From Microbacterium sp. zg-B96 (GTDB lineage Bacteria; Actinomycetota; Actinomycetes; Actinomycetales; Microbacteriaceae), in the NCBI RefSeq assembly GCF_030246865.1, contig NZ_CP126738.1, forward strand, positions 3,100,001-3,164,000: a stretch of 64,000 nt of DNA, in the 5' to 3' direction. This document shows, in pieces, positions 1 through 8,793 of this stretch. The position numbers were made by a program, and so were the translations under genes. Positions within the stretch are counted from its first letter, which is position 1. Each line of letters starts with the position of its first letter. The notes under the pieces are model-generated. The model saw only the letters and a list, made by a program, of their open reading frames with translations. It was not told the origin of the DNA and did not search any database.

Positions 1-1685
1 GCGATCCACCCGATCGCGATCGCCACGACCGAGGCGATGAAGATCCAGAACCCGGTCCAGTTGTCCGCATAAGCGGTGGGGTCGACCGACCCCTGCGCGG
101 CGTACATGTGGTTGAGGTTGCGCAGCGCCCCGGTGGCGAACACCAGCGCGACGTGCACGATGATGAACGCGACGAAGTAGAGCATCACCGGGAAGTGCAG
201 CGCGCGCGCCCACTCCACGGGGTAGGCCTGGTTGAGCCGCGCGTTGTTCTTCGGCCACATGCCGCTCATGCGGTAGCCGGTGATGGCGGCCAGCGGCGCG
301 GCGATGAACACCGTCGTGAAGTAGGCCAGCTGCTGCAGCCCGTTGTAGTTGACCCAGCCGTTCTCGGTGGGCCAGTCCAGCGAGACGTACTGGAGCGCCG
401 CCGACAGTGCGTTGGGGAGGACCTCCCAGCTGGTGGGGACGATACGCATCCACTGCCCGGTGGTGAACAGCAGCACCAGGAACACGAGGCCGTTGACCAT
501 CCACAGCACGTCGAGGGCCTGGTGCAGCCAGATGGTGAGGCTGGTCTTGCCCTTCTTGTCGCCCCGCGGCGTCCAGAACACCGTCGGCCGCTTCTCGGTG
601 CGGATCTGCAGGCCGGTGCGGATGATCAGCACCATGAAGAACGCGTTGAAGAAGTGCTGCCACCCGAGCCACGCCGGGAAGCCGACAGGCGCCCCCTCGG
701 GCAGATGGTACTCGCCGGGGTAGGTGACGAGGAAGTCCTGCATGAACTCGAGGCTGAGGAACCAGCGCACGAAGAACACCGCGAGGGCTGCCGCCACCAG
801 CAGGCCACCGCCGCCGACGACCACGATTCCCGCCCACTGCGTGCGGGTGAACGCACCGATGCGCGTGGGCTCCGGCTTCGGCGCCGGGCGGACAGATGCC
901 GCCGCTCCCGGCCACACGGTGCGGGGCACCGTGAGCGGCGGGCGCGGGCCGGTGGGGGACGCGGGGGCGTGTGCTGTGGTTGCGGTTGCGGTTGCGGGCG
1001 CGGTAGCGGTAGTTGCGGCCGCCGCCACGAGAGCGCTATCCGTCACCGGTGCGGCATCCGTCACGGGCGCGGTATCCGTCACGGGCGCGGCATCCGTCGC
1101 GATAGGCCGCGCGACTCCCGCCGGCGGCCAGGGCTCGCCACCCGCGACGCGAGGCAGTCCGCGCCTCAGCGCGACACCGTCCCCGGCATCCGCGGCGACC
1201 GTCGCTGGCACGGACTGCGGGGGCTGCGCGGGCTGCTCGGGTGTCACGTCCGCACGCTCTGCGGCAGAAACACCCGCCATAACCGACACCGGAGCGGCTG
1301 CGGGAGCCGCGGTAGCGGGAGCCGCGGCAGCGCCCGCGGGGGGCCAGGGCTCGCCACCGGGCACCCGCGGCAGGCCGCGCCGCAGCGCGCGCCCGGCCGA
1401 CGCCGGTTCGGGTGTCACTTCGTGTCGCTCCGCGGGCGCCGAAGCGGCAGCGACTGCCACCTGAGCGTCGCTTGTCGACGCGGGCGCCGGTTCAGGTGTC
1501 ACTTCGTGTCGCTCCGCGGGCGCGGGGGCGGCAGCAACTGCCACTTCAGCGGCGGGCGCGGCCGGGGCGGGCGCGGCGACACCGACGGGCGCGGCACCGG
1601 CGGCAGCGGCACCGGCGGCAGGCCACGGCTCACCGCCGGCCACCCGCGGCAGGCCCCGGCGCACGGTTCGCCCGTATGTCGCCAT
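1..1685 (-). CDS. Membrane cytochrome b (b561/b6-like) with repeat-rich N-terminus, 3' end outside window
   Basis: Reading is open from an ATG at 1685 to the window edge (561 codons). Residues 1-280 are an Ala/Pro/Val-rich, probably disordered region carrying three copies of an 18-residue motif, [18 protein letters not shown], at residues 8-25, 101-118 and 173-190. It also holds a 28-residue tandem duplication ([11 protein letters not shown]) and four APVTDA units. From residue 285 there are about six hydrophobic helices with histidines of the di-heme cytochrome b type ([40 protein letters not shown]). The family carries electrons between quinones and a partner dehydrogenase. The gene starts 6 bases after the etfA stop, so it is probably translated with the ETF genes and may link ETF to the membrane chain (inference). 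The C-terminus could hold another domain outside the window. Confidence 0.8.
   Translation of the reverse strand, partial: MATYGRTVRRGLPRVAGGEPWPAAGAAAAGAAPVGVAAPAPAAPAAEVAVAAAPAPAERHEVTPEPAPASTSDAQVAVAAASAPAERHEVTPEPASAGRALRRGLPRVPGGEPWPPAGAAAAPATAAPAAAPVSVMAGVSAAERADVTPEQPAQPPQSVPATVAADAGDGVALRRGLPRVAGGEPWPPAGVARPIATDAAPVTDTAPVTDAAPVTDSALVAAAATTATAPATATATTAHAPASPTGPRPPLTVPRTVWPGAAASVRPAPKPEPTRIGAFTRTQWAGIVVVGGGGLLVAAALAVFFVRWFLSLEFMQDFLVTYPGEYHLPEGAPVGFPAWLGWQHFFNAFFMVLIIRTGLQIRTEKRPTVFWTPRGDKKGKTSLTIWLHQALDVLWMVNGLVFLVLLFTTGQWMRIVPTSWEVLPNALSAALQYVSLDWPTENGWVNYNGLQQLAYFTTVFIAAPLAAITGYRMSGMWPKNNARLNQAYPVEWARALHFPVMLYFVAFIIVHVALVFATGALRNLNHMYAAQGSVDPTAYADNWTGFWIFIASVVAIAIGWI
1401..1541 (-). 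repeat. 84-bp tandem duplication in the cytochrome b linker
   Basis: Two near-identical stretches about 84 bp apart (1409-1440 and 1490-1522) encode the repeated segment [19 protein letters not shown] third, weaker version ([10 protein letters not shown]) lies about 55 residues further into the protein. The repeat keeps the reading frame (28 codons). Confidence 0.8.
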
Positions 1686-1691
1686 CGCGCG

Positions 1692-2681
1692 CTACGCCTT
1701 CTTCGACTCGAGGGCCGCGATCAGCTGCGGCACGATCTGGAAGAGATCGCCCACCACGCCGAAGTCGGCGATCTCGAAGATCGGGGCGTCCGCGTCCTTG
1801 TTGATCGCGACGATCGTCTTCGCGGTCTGCATTCCCGCCTTGTGCTGGATCGCCCCGGAGATGCCGAGAGCGACATACAACTGCGGGGACACCGACACAC
1901 CGGTCTGCCCCACCTGGTACGAGTACGGCACGTAGCCGGCATCCACTGCGGCGCGCGACGCGCCGATCGCGGCGCCCAGCGTGTCGGCGAGCTGCTCGAC
2001 GAGCGCGAACTTCTCCCCCGACCCGAGTCCTCGGCCGCCGGAGACGACCTTGGCCGCACCCCGCAGTTCCGGACGCGAGGATGCCACGACGGCCTCCTCG
2101 AACGAGTCGACCGTCGCCGCGGGGGCACCCGACGGCGTGACCTCGAGCGGCGAAACGGCAGGAGCGGCGACCGCCTCGGCGCGCGCATCGATCGCGCCCT
2201 GACGCACCGTGATCACGTAGGCGCCGAACGTCGGCGCGGACGTGACGCTGTAGGCCCCGCCGTACACCGAGTGCTGCGCGAGCACGCCCTCGTCGTCACG
2301 GGCGACGCCGATGGCGTCCACGGCGAGCGCGCGCTTCGTGCGGGCGGCGAACCGGCCGGCGATGTCGCGGCCCTCGATCGAGTTGGAGACGAGCACCGCG
2401 TCGGGCTGCACGAGGTCGGCTGCCGCGACGAGCGCGTCCAGGAACGGGATCGTCAGTGCGTTGTCGGCGCCGCCGAGCCCGGCCGTGAGCACCGCCTGCG
2501 CGCCGAGGTCACCCGCGGCGGATGCCAGTGCGTCGTGCCGCTCGGGCGCGGCGACGATCAGCGCCACCGGGGTGCCGATCGCGGCGGCCGCGCCCAGCAG
2601 GCCGGCCGCCGATTTGGCCAGCTCGCCGTTCGGCATGACGTCCAGGTGGACCAGGATCGAATCTGCTGCAAAGTCGGTCAC
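1692..2681 (-). CDS. etfA: Electron transfer flavoprotein subunit alpha
   Basis: FixB/EtfA family; with EtfB it accepts electrons from acyl-CoA and other flavin dehydrogenases. The C-terminal FAD-binding domain is complete: [13 protein letters not shown], then [50 protein letters not shown]. The N-terminal alpha/beta domain begins [11 protein letters not shown] chose the GTG at 2681, which has AGGGGA nine bases upstream. A GTG at 2699, overlapping the etfB stop as GTGA, would add six residues. About 329 residues, normal for the family. It lies between etfB and the cytochrome b gene on the same strand, and the very short spacing argues for one transcript. Confidence 0.95.
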   Translation of the reverse strand: MTDFAADSILVHLDVMPNGELAKSAAGLLGAAAAIGTPVALIVAAPERHDALASAAGDLGAQAVLTAGLGGADNALTIPFLDALVAAADLVQPDAVLVSNSIEGRDIAGRFAARTKRALAVDAIGVARDDEGVLAQHSVYGGAYSVTSAPTFGAYVITVRQGAIDARAEAVAAPAVSPLEVTPSGAPAATVDSFEEAVVASSRPELRGAAKVVSGGRGLGSGEKFALVEQLADTLGAAIGASRAAVDAGYVPYSYQVGQTGVSVSPQLYVALGISGAIQHKAGMQTAKTIVAINKDADAPIFEIADFGVVGDLFQIVPQLIAALESKKA

Positions 2682-2695
2682 GATTTCCGATCCCC

Positions 2696-3472
2696 TCACG
2701 CCAGCCGGTTTTCGATGAGGAACGCGGCGAGCCTCTCGCCACCGTCGCCCTCGTCGATGATCTTCACGCCCGCCGAACGCGGCGGCTTCTCACTGACGGC
2801 GGTCATGATCGACCGTGCGACGGTGTCCACACCGGCATCCACCTCGAGGTCGGCGAGCGACAGGGTCTCGAACGGCTTCTTCTTGGCCGCCATGATGCCC
2901 TTGAAGTTCGGGAATCGCGCGTCGGGCAGCGCCTCGGTGATCGCGATCACGGCGGGCAGCGGCGCGGTGACGCGCGCGTTGCCGGCATCGGTCACCCGGG
3001 TTCCCGACACCGACGTCGCGCCGATCTCGACCGCCGCGAGGGCCGTCGCGTGCGGCACGCCGAGGTGCTCCGCGATCATCGCGCCGATCACGCCGCCGGA
3101 GCCGTCGGTGGACTGGTTACCGGTGATCACGAGGTCGAAGCCGATGCGCTTGATCGCCGCGGCCAAGGTCTCTGCCGTCAGCCCCAGGTCGGCGCCGGCG
3201 AGTGCCTCATCGACGACCTGCGCGGCGGATCCCGCGCCCATCGCGAGTCCCTTGCGGATCGTCGCAGCCGAAGCCTCCGGCGCCATCGACAGCACCACCA
3301 CCTCCGTGCCGGGGTGGGCGTCGGCATAGCTCAGCGCCACCTCGAGGGACCGCTCCCCGATCTCGTCGAGCACACGCTCGCTCGCACCTCGATCGGCCAA
3401 ACCCGTCTCCGGGTTCAGCTTGCGGTCACCATAGGTGTCCGGGACTTCTTTGACCAGCACGACGATCTTCAT
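2696..3472 (-). CDS. etfB: Electron transfer flavoprotein subunit beta
   Basis: FixA/EtfB family, 258 residues, the AMP-binding partner of EtfA. It begins [21 protein letters not shown] as usual, and contains the signature region with [24 protein letters not shown] and [29 protein letters not shown]. The ATG is preceded by GGAG. It is the first gene of the etfB-etfA-cytochrome block. Its stop codon overlaps a possible etfA GTG. The prp operon ends 62 bases upstream on the same strand, so ETF may be expressed by read-through or from its own promoter in that gap. Confidence 0.96.
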   Translation of the reverse strand: MKIVVLVKEVPDTYGDRKLNPETGLADRGASERVLDEIGERSLEVALSYADAHPGTEVVVLSMAPEASAATIRKGLAMGAGSAAQVVDEALAGADLGLTAETLAAAIKRIGFDLVITGNQSTDGSGGVIGAMIAEHLGVPHATALAAVEIGATSVSGTRVTDAGNARVTAPLPAVIAITEALPDARFPNFKGIMAAKKKPFETLSLADLEVDAGVDTVARSIMTAVSEKPPRSAGVKIIDEGDGGERLAAFLIENRLA

Positions 3473-3497
3473 TGACTCTCCTCAGGCGTGGATCGAC

Positions 3498-3503
3498 TCT
3501 ATA
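3498..3503 (-). promoter_or_regulatory. etfB: Possible -10 box of the etfB operon
   Basis: Read leftward, TATAGA lies inside TTGTATAGAGTC, about 25 bases before the etfB start and upstream of a good GGAG ribosome site. TGTATA also matches half of the TGTATACA palindrome in front of the GntR gene, so this could be a regulator half-site. Weak evidence: no clear -35 box. Confidence 0.35.
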
Positions 3504-3534
3504 CAATCCGAAAGCACACGGATGACGCGCCGGT

Positions 3535-4722
3535 TCAGTCGGCCGCTTCCTCCGGGCGCTCCGCCACCTGCAGCGTCGCGGTGTCGGCCACATAGCCGTC
3601 GATGTGCCGCTCATCGGGACCGGTGTACAGCGACAGCGGTCGGATGAGGGCGTTGGATGCCAGCTGCTCGCTGATGTGCGCGGTCCACCCTGTCACTCGG
3701 GCCGCAACGAAAAGCGGCGTGAAGGTGATCGTGTCGAACCCCATCAGGTTGTAGGCCGGACCGGACGGGTAGTCCAGGTTCGGGTAGATGCCCTTGCGCG
3801 CCACGAACTCCGACTCCAGCGCGTCGTAGAGCGCGGCGATGTCGGGGCGGTCGTAGAAGACGACGAGCTCGTCCAGCGCGGCCTTCATCGTAGGCACGCG
3901 CGAGTCGCCTCGTTTGTAGACGCGGTGGCCGAAGCCCATGATCTTGCGCTTGCTCGCGAGGGCCTCGTCGAGCCAGGCCGTCACGTTCTCGGCCACCCCG
4001 ATCTCGTCGAAGATGTGCAGCACGGCCTCGTTCGCGCCGCCGTGCAGCGGGCCCTTCAGTGCCCCGATCGCACCGACGACGGCGGAGTACAGGTCACTGA
4101 GAGTCGAGGCGATCACCCGTGCGGTGAAGGTGGACGCGTTGAAGGAGTGCTCGGCGTACATGATCATCGAGCGGTTGAACGCGTCGATGACGACCGGGTC
4201 GGCCTCTTCCCCGAAGGTGAGCCACAGGAAGTTCGCGGCGTAGTCCAGATCGTCCCGCGACGCCACCGGCTCCAGACCCCGGCGGCGGCGCTGGCCGTAC
4301 GCGACGATGGCGGGGAGGGCGGCGAACAGGCGGATGCTGCGGGCGAGGTTGTCCTCGGCGTTGCCGCTGGCATCGAGCACCGAGCCGGTGCCGGCCAGAT
4401 CCACCGCGCCCAGCAGGCTGACGGCGGTGCGCACCTCGTCCATCGGGTGCGCGTCCAGCGGCACGAGGTCGATCGCGGCCTTGACGTCCTCGCGCAGCAC
4501 GCGGTGGGCGCGTTCGGTCTCGCGCAGCTCGGCCAGCTGCGCCTCATCGGGCAGTTCACCGGTCCACAGCAGGTAGGCCACCGCCTCGAACGGCTGCGTC
4601 GCGGCCAGCTCCTGTACCGGGTAGCCGCGGTACAGCAGGCTGTTGGTGTCGGGGTTGACCTTGGAGACGGCCGTGACGTCGGCGATGACGCCGGCCAGTC
4701 CCTTTTTGATGTCGTCGCTCAT
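3535..4722 (-). CDS. prpC: 2-methylcitrate synthase (bifunctional 2-methylcitrate/citrate synthase)
   Basis: Condenses propionyl-CoA (or acetyl-CoA) with oxaloacetate in the methylcitrate cycle. It is 395 residues, typical for the small Gram-positive-type enzyme. Citrate-synthase motifs are present: GALKGPLHGGANEAVL (first catalytic His), IMGFGHRVYKRGDSR (second His), IYPNLDYPSGPAYNLMG (catalytic Asp) and LYTGPDERHI near the C-terminus. The start is seven bases after the prpB stop. Its place at the end of gntR-prpD-prpB-prpC supports the methylcitrate role rather than the main TCA enzyme. Confidence 0.93.
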   Translation of the reverse strand: MSDDIKKGLAGVIADVTAVSKVNPDTNSLLYRGYPVQELAATQPFEAVAYLLWTGELPDEAQLAELRETERAHRVLREDVKAAIDLVPLDAHPMDEVRTAVSLLGAVDLAGTGSVLDASGNAEDNLARSIRLFAALPAIVAYGQRRRRGLEPVASRDDLDYAANFLWLTFGEEADPVVIDAFNRSMIMYAEHSFNASTFTARVIASTLSDLYSAVVGAIGALKGPLHGGANEAVLHIFDEIGVAENVTAWLDEALASKRKIMGFGHRVYKRGDSRVPTMKAALDELVVFYDRPDIAALYDALESEFVARKGIYPNLDYPSGPAYNLMGFDTITFTPLFVAARVTGWTAHISEQLASNALIRPLSLYTGPDERHIDGYVADTATLQVAERPEEAAD

Positions 4723-4729
4723 GGGGTGC

Positions 4730-5629
4730 TCATTTCCGGATCTCGAAGGTGAAGACGTTCGTGTCGAAGTGGTTGTATGCCTCGTAGTCGAGCAGGTCGT
4801 ACAGGTCGGCGCGGTGCTGCATCTCGTCCAGCTTGCCGGTGAGGTGCCCCTCTGCGGTCAGCGTATCCAGTGCCCGCCCCGCCGCGCCCATCGCGATGCG
4901 CAGCAGCGACACCGGCCAGATCACGATATTCACTCCCACATCGCGCAGCTGGTCGACGGAGAACAGCTCGCTCTTGCCGAACTCGGTCATGTTGGCCAGG
5001 ATCGGCACGTCCACGGCGCCGCGGACGGCCTCGAACTCTTCCAGGGTGCGCATCGCCTCGGGGAAGATCGCGTCCGCCCCGGCATCCACGAGCGCCTTGG
5101 CGCGGTCGATCGCGGCATCCAGCCCCTCGACGGCGCGGATGTCGGTGCGCGCCATGATGAGGAAGTTCGGGTCGCGGCGGGCGTCGGCGGCGGCGCGGAT
5201 GCGCTTGACGGCGGTGTCCTGGTCGACGACGGCCTTGCCGTCGAGGTGCCCGCAGCGCTTCGGGTTGACCTGGTCCTCGATGTGGGCCCCGGCGATGCCG
5301 GCATCCTCGAGGGTCTGGATCGTGCGGGCCACGTTCATCGGCTCGCCGAACCCGGTGTCGGCGTCGATGATGGCGGGCAGGTCGGTCATGCGCGCGATCT
5401 GCTGCCCGCGGCCGGCGACCTCGGTGAGGGTCGTCAGCCCGATGTCGGGCAGCCCCAGGTCGGCGCTGAGCACGGCACCGGAGATGTAGACGCCCTCGAA
5501 GCCCTTCTGCTGGATCAGGCGCGCCGAGAGCGGATTGAACGCCCCGGGGAAGCGCAGCAGCTCCCCGGAGGCGAGTCGCTCGCGCAGCACCCGCCGCTTC
5601 TCGGCGGCGGAGACGGCGGAGTACAGCAT
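4730..5629 (-). CDS. prpB: 2-methylisocitrate lyase
   Basis: Cleaves 2-methylisocitrate to pyruvate and succinate, the last step of the methylcitrate cycle. It is a PEP mutase/isocitrate lyase barrel of 299 residues. Visible motifs: FPGAFNPLSARLIQQKGFEG, IIDADTGFGEP (Mg-binding Asp), the IEDQVNPKRCGHLDGK loop with the catalytic KRCGH, IMARTD and ANMTEFGKS. The ATG at 5629 shares one base with the prpD stop (TGATG), implying coupled translation. Confidence 0.95.
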   Translation of the reverse strand: MLYSAVSAAEKRRVLRERLASGELLRFPGAFNPLSARLIQQKGFEGVYISGAVLSADLGLPDIGLTTLTEVAGRGQQIARMTDLPAIIDADTGFGEPMNVARTIQTLEDAGIAGAHIEDQVNPKRCGHLDGKAVVDQDTAVKRIRAAADARRDPNFLIMARTDIRAVEGLDAAIDRAKALVDAGADAIFPEAMRTLEEFEAVRGAVDVPILANMTEFGKSELFSVDQLRDVGVNIVIWPVSLLRIAMGAAGRALDTLTAEGHLTGKLDEMQHRADLYDLLDYEAYNHFDTNVFTFEIRK

Positions 5630-7155
5630 CAGAACAGCCCCTTCGGGGCGGGCGCGGCCAGCAGCAGGCCAGGCTTGGCGACGATCGACAGCTCGCGCAC
5701 CTCGTCGGCACCGAGTTCGGGCAGTCGCTGCACGAGGTCGAGGAACCGCTCGATCTCTTCCGGCTCGAGCACGGGCGCCGCGAGCAGGCGGAACTTGCGG
5801 ATGTAGTCCTCGCGGGCGAACGGACGCGCACCGAGCGGGTGGGCATCGGCGACGGCGATCTCCTCTTCGATCACGGTGCCGTCGGTCAGGCGGATCTCCA
5901 CGCGGCCGCCGAAGGCCTTTTCGTTCGGGTCGTCGGAGTGGTAGCGGCGCGTCCACTCGGCGTCCTCGGCCGTGGTGATCTTCTGCCACAGGGCCACAGT
6001 GTCGGTGCGGGCGGCGCGCTCCGGGGCGTAGGAGTCGACGTGGTGCCAGCCACCGTCCTGCAGCGCGACGGCGAAGATGTACGGGATCGAGTGGTCCAGC
6101 GTTTCGCGCGACGCGGTCGGGTCGTACTTCTGCGGGTCGTTGGCGCCGGAGCCGATCACGTAGTGCGTGTGGTGCGAGGTGTGCAGCACGATCGACTCGA
6201 CGTTGGCCGGGTCGGCGACCTCGGGGTGCTCGCTGTGGAGCTTGCGAGCCAGATCGATCCAGGCCTGCGCCTGATATTCGGCCGAATGCTCCTTCGTGTA
6301 CGAATCCAGGATCGCGCGCTTGGGCTCGCCGACGCCGGGCAGCGGCACGTCGTAGGCGGCATCCTTGCCGTCGAGCAGCCACGCCACGACGCCGTCTTCG
6401 CCTTCGTAGATCGGCGACGGGGAGGTCTGCCCGCGCATCGCGCGGTCGACCGCTTCGACGGCCAGCTTGCCGGCGAACGCGGGGGCATAGGCCTTCCACG
6501 TGGAGATCTCGCCCTTGCGTGACTGCCGCGTGGCGGTGGTGGTGTGCAGCGCCTGACCGACCGCCTGGTAGATCGTCTCGACGGGCAGGCCGAGGAGGGT
6601 GCCGATGCCGGCGGCGGCCGAGGGGCCGAGGTGGGCGACGTGGTCGATCTTGTGCTTGTGCAGGCAGATCGCCCGCACCAGGTCGATCTGGATCTCGTAG
6701 CCGGTCGCGATGCCGCGCACCAGCGCCGCGCCGTCGGCGCCGACGTGCTGGGCGACGGCGAGGATCGGCGGGATGTTGTCGCCGGGGTGGGAGTAGTCGG
6801 CGGCCAGGAACGTGTCGTGGTAGTCCAGTTCGCGCACCGCGACCCCGTTCGCCCATGCTGCCCACTCCGGGCTGGTACGACGTTCGAGCGCGCAGCCGAA
6901 GACGGTTGCGCCGGCACCGCCGACCGAGACGGCGTGATCGAGGGCCTGTTGGCGGGCGGCGCTGACGGGGGCGCGGGTGAGGGAGGCCGCGGCGACGGAG
7001 GCGTTGTCGATGATGCGGTTGATGATCATGTCGACGACCTCGGAGTCGACGGCGACCGGGTCGGCGGCGACCTCGGCGATGTGCCAGGCCAGCTGGCCCT
7101 CGCGGGGAAGGTCCTCGTCGCTGCGGTGGACGCGGAGGTGGTGCGTGATGGTCAT
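5629..7155 (-). CDS. prpD: 2-methylcitrate dehydratase
   Basis: MmgE/PrpD family, 508 residues; dehydrates 2-methylcitrate. Recognisable segments are [29 protein letters not shown] with the DYHD motif, [55 protein letters not shown] and [18 protein letters not shown]. The start at 7155 has AGGACC a few bases upstream. The gntR stop is 14 bases before it. Together with prpB and prpC it makes a complete propionyl-CoA disposal route except for the hydration step (aconitase, not in window). Confidence 0.95.
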   Translation of the reverse strand: MTITHHLRVHRSDEDLPREGQLAWHIAEVAADPVAVDSEVVDMIINRIIDNASVAAASLTRAPVSAARQQALDHAVSVGGAGATVFGCALERRTSPEWAAWANGVAVRELDYHDTFLAADYSHPGDNIPPILAVAQHVGADGAALVRGIATGYEIQIDLVRAICLHKHKIDHVAHLGPSAAAGIGTLLGLPVETIYQAVGQALHTTTATRQSRKGEISTWKAYAPAFAGKLAVEAVDRAMRGQTSPSPIYEGEDGVVAWLLDGKDAAYDVPLPGVGEPKRAILDSYTKEHSAEYQAQAWIDLARKLHSEHPEVADPANVESIVLHTSHHTHYVIGSGANDPQKYDPTASRETLDHSIPYIFAVALQDGGWHHVDSYAPERAARTDTVALWQKITTAEDAEWTRRYHSDDPNEKAFGGRVEIRLTDGTVIEEEIAVADAHPLGARPFAREDYIRKFRLLAAPVLEPEEIERFLDLVQRLPELGADEVRELSIVAKPGLLLAAPAPKGLF

Positions 7156-7169
7156 GGTGGGTCCTTTCT

Positions 7170-7850
7170 CTACAGCGCGGAATGCCGTGCTGCGAGGCCG
7201 TCGTCGAGCGAGGCGAGAATGCTCTCGAGTGCGTTGTGCAGGTGGATGTGGGTGGCGTGGGCGGCCAGCTCCCGGTCGCCCTCGGCGATCGCGGCGGCGA
7301 TCAGCCGGTGCTCGGCGACGGATGCCGCGAGTCGGTCGGGGTTGTCGCGCGCGAGCCGACGCACCCGCACAAGGTGGGTGCGGGTGGTGCGCAGCGTCGC
7401 GGTGAAGTAGTCGTTGGCGACGGCGGCGTCCAGCTCGGCGTCGAAGCGCGCGATGAGCGCGTAGTAGGCATCCGCCCCGCCGGGGGCGACGAGGTCGACG
7501 GCGGCGAAGTCGCGGACGAGGCCGGCGAAGACGGCACGGTCGCCGCGTTCGGCGGCGATGCCCGCGGCGGTCTCCTCCAGCGCGCGACGCAGTTCGAACA
7601 GGGCGCGGATGTCGTCGGGCTCCACGGCGGTGACGACGGTGACCCGCGGCGACTGCTGCGCGACGAGCCCGTCGGCGGCCAGGCGCCGGAGGGCCTCGCG
7701 CAGCGGGGTGCGGCTCACGCCCAGCCGGGCGGCCTGCTCGACTTCGCCGAGCACGGTTCCCGCCGGCAGCGCGCCGGACTGGATCTCCTCGAGCAGCGTC
7801 GCGTAAGCGCGTTCGCCCGCCCGCGCCTGGATCACGCCGTCGGTAGCCAT
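7170..7850 (-). CDS. GntR-family (FCD) transcriptional regulator of the prp operon
   Basis: 226 residues. An N-terminal winged helix ([37 protein letters not shown]) is followed by an all-helical FCD ligand domain with the usual metal-binding pattern (Asp in FDAELDAAV, His in [17 protein letters not shown] and HIHLHNAL). It is the first gene of the leftward prp operon and is probably autoregulatory: a perfect TGTATACA palindrome overlaps the promoter -10 box just upstream, and a second GTATAC lies 52 bases further. Ligand unknown; a methylcitrate-cycle intermediate is a reasonable guess. Confidence 0.88.
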   Translation of the reverse strand: MATDGVIQARAGERAYATLLEEIQSGALPAGTVLGEVEQAARLGVSRTPLREALRRLAADGLVAQQSPRVTVVTAVEPDDIRALFELRRALEETAAGIAAERGDRAVFAGLVRDFAAVDLVAPGGADAYYALIARFDAELDAAVANDYFTATLRTTRTHLVRVRRLARDNPDRLAASVAEHRLIAAAIAEGDRELAAHATHIHLHNALESILASLDDGLAARHSAL

Positions 7851-7856
7851 CCCAGC

Positions 7857-7862
7857 AGTGTA
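7857..7862 (-). promoter_or_regulatory. -10 box, leaderless start of the gntR gene
   Basis: TACACT followed by exactly six bases and then the ATG at 7850. It overlaps the TGTATACA operator, so a bound regulator would block its own promoter. Confidence 0.55.
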
Positions 7863-7917
7863 TACATACCTGCACCCTTGCGCCTAGTCGAGCCCAACAC
7901 GGGGCCATTGCGTATAC
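7859..7917 (-). promoter_or_regulatory. Paired GTATAC operators for the GntR regulator
   Basis: TGTATACA (7859-7866) and CGTATACAG (7911-7919) have centres 52 bp apart, about five helical turns. The first overlaps the -10 hexamer of the regulator gene. Such palindromes are typical of FCD-type GntR proteins; binding is inferred from position and symmetry. Confidence 0.6.
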
Positions 7918-7926
7918 AGAGGGCCG

Positions 7927-8646
7927 TCACGCCCGGCCGCGCGCGACCCACGCGGTCGCCGTGACGCTGACCGGCCCCGCCCCCAGTTCCCCGCGAGCCC
8001 GCTCCAGGATCCGGGCGCGGGTCGGCGCGTCCAGCGACGCCACGAGCGCACCGGCCGGCGAAACGCCGAGGGTGTAGGGCTCCCACCACTCCTGGATGCT
8101 CGCGAAGGTCGACCGCACCGTGAGCTCCCCGCCCTGCACCTCGCCACAGCCCGCGTCGGCGAGCAGCGCCTCAAGCTGTCCCGCTCGCGTGCCGGCGCGA
8201 TCCTGCTCCCCCACCGTGATCCCCAGCACGGCGATGGCCGCGCGGAAGAACACCGACTGCGGCGCACGGTCGCCGCCGAAGTCCCACACGCACGCCGCGA
8301 TCGTGCCCCCGGGGCGGGTCACCCGGCGCATCTCCGACACGCCTCCCGCTGGGTCGGTCATGAAGTGGACCACCAGTTCGGCCAGTGCCGCGTCGAACAC
8401 GTCGGCATCGAACGGCAGGGCTTCGGCCGTCGCACGGCGCACGTCCACGCCCGGCACCCGCGTCCGCGCCGCCGCGACGAACGATGCCGACGGGTCGACG
8501 GCGGCGACCGCCTCCGCACCGAGCCGGCCGGCCAGCACCATCGTCAGCGCACCGGGTCCGCACCCCACGTCCAGCACCTGCTGCCCGGACTCGATGCCCG
8601 CCCACGCGGCGAATGGTTCGGCCAGCGGCTGCGAGAACCGCCCCAT
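7927..8646 (-). CDS. SAM-dependent class I methyltransferase (start uncertain)
   Basis: Methyltransf_11-type protein. The SAM site is VLDVGCGPGALT, followed by VAAVDPS, ATAEALPFDADVFDAALAELVVHF and RVTRPGGTIAACVWDF. The first ATG in frame is at 8646, but the frame upstream still encodes FDVAADAYDRF, the usual start of these proteins, beginning after an ATA codon at 8682-8680. No ATG, GTG or TTG lies in frame further up. A -10-like TAGCAT sits seven bases before that ATA. Substrate unknown. It is divergent from the neighbouring ABC exporter, with which it may share function. Confidence 0.8.
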   Translation of the reverse strand: MGRFSQPLAEPFAAWAGIESGQQVLDVGCGPGALTMVLAGRLGAEAVAAVDPSASFVAAARTRVPGVDVRRATAEALPFDADVFDAALAELVVHFMTDPAGGVSEMRRVTRPGGTIAACVWDFGGDRAPQSVFFRAAIAVLGITVGEQDRAGTRAGQLEALLADAGCGEVQGGELTVRSTFASIQEWWEPYTLGVSPAGALVASLDAPTRARILERARGELGAGPVSVTATAWVARGRA

Positions 8647-8689
8647 GAAACGGTCGTACGCATCGGCGGCGACGTCGAATATGGTGCGG

Positions 8690-8695
8690 ATGCTA
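8690..8695 (-). promoter_or_regulatory. -10 box pointing at an ATA codon of the methyltransferase
   Basis: TAGCAT, seven bases, then ATA-TTC-GAC. The same geometry elsewhere in the window marks start codons, so ATA is where initiation would be expected. Confidence 0.45.
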
Positions 8696-8780
8696 CGCCC
8701 GCAGCGCCGTCGCGGAACACCCGGGCAGCCGCCATCCGCCCCGCGCCGTGGGCACTATTCCTCCCGCAGTGGAGCGGATG

Positions 8781-8786
8781 TAGCTT
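8781..8786 (+). promoter_or_regulatory. -10 box, leaderless start of ABC exporter operon
   Basis: TAGCTT, seven bases, then the ATG at 8794. Confidence 0.5.
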
Positions 8787-8793
8787 GTCCGCC

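Noticed and set aside
108..3329. A 1073-codon open frame on the + strand
   Set aside because: It is antisense to the cytochrome and etf genes, rich in Arg/Gly/His low-complexity sequence, and matches nothing. Such long antisense frames are a by-product of high GC.
4730..6865. A continuous leftward frame joining prpB to upstream codons (711 residues)
   Set aside because: The N-terminal part is prpD read out of frame; prpB starts at 5629 where homology begins.
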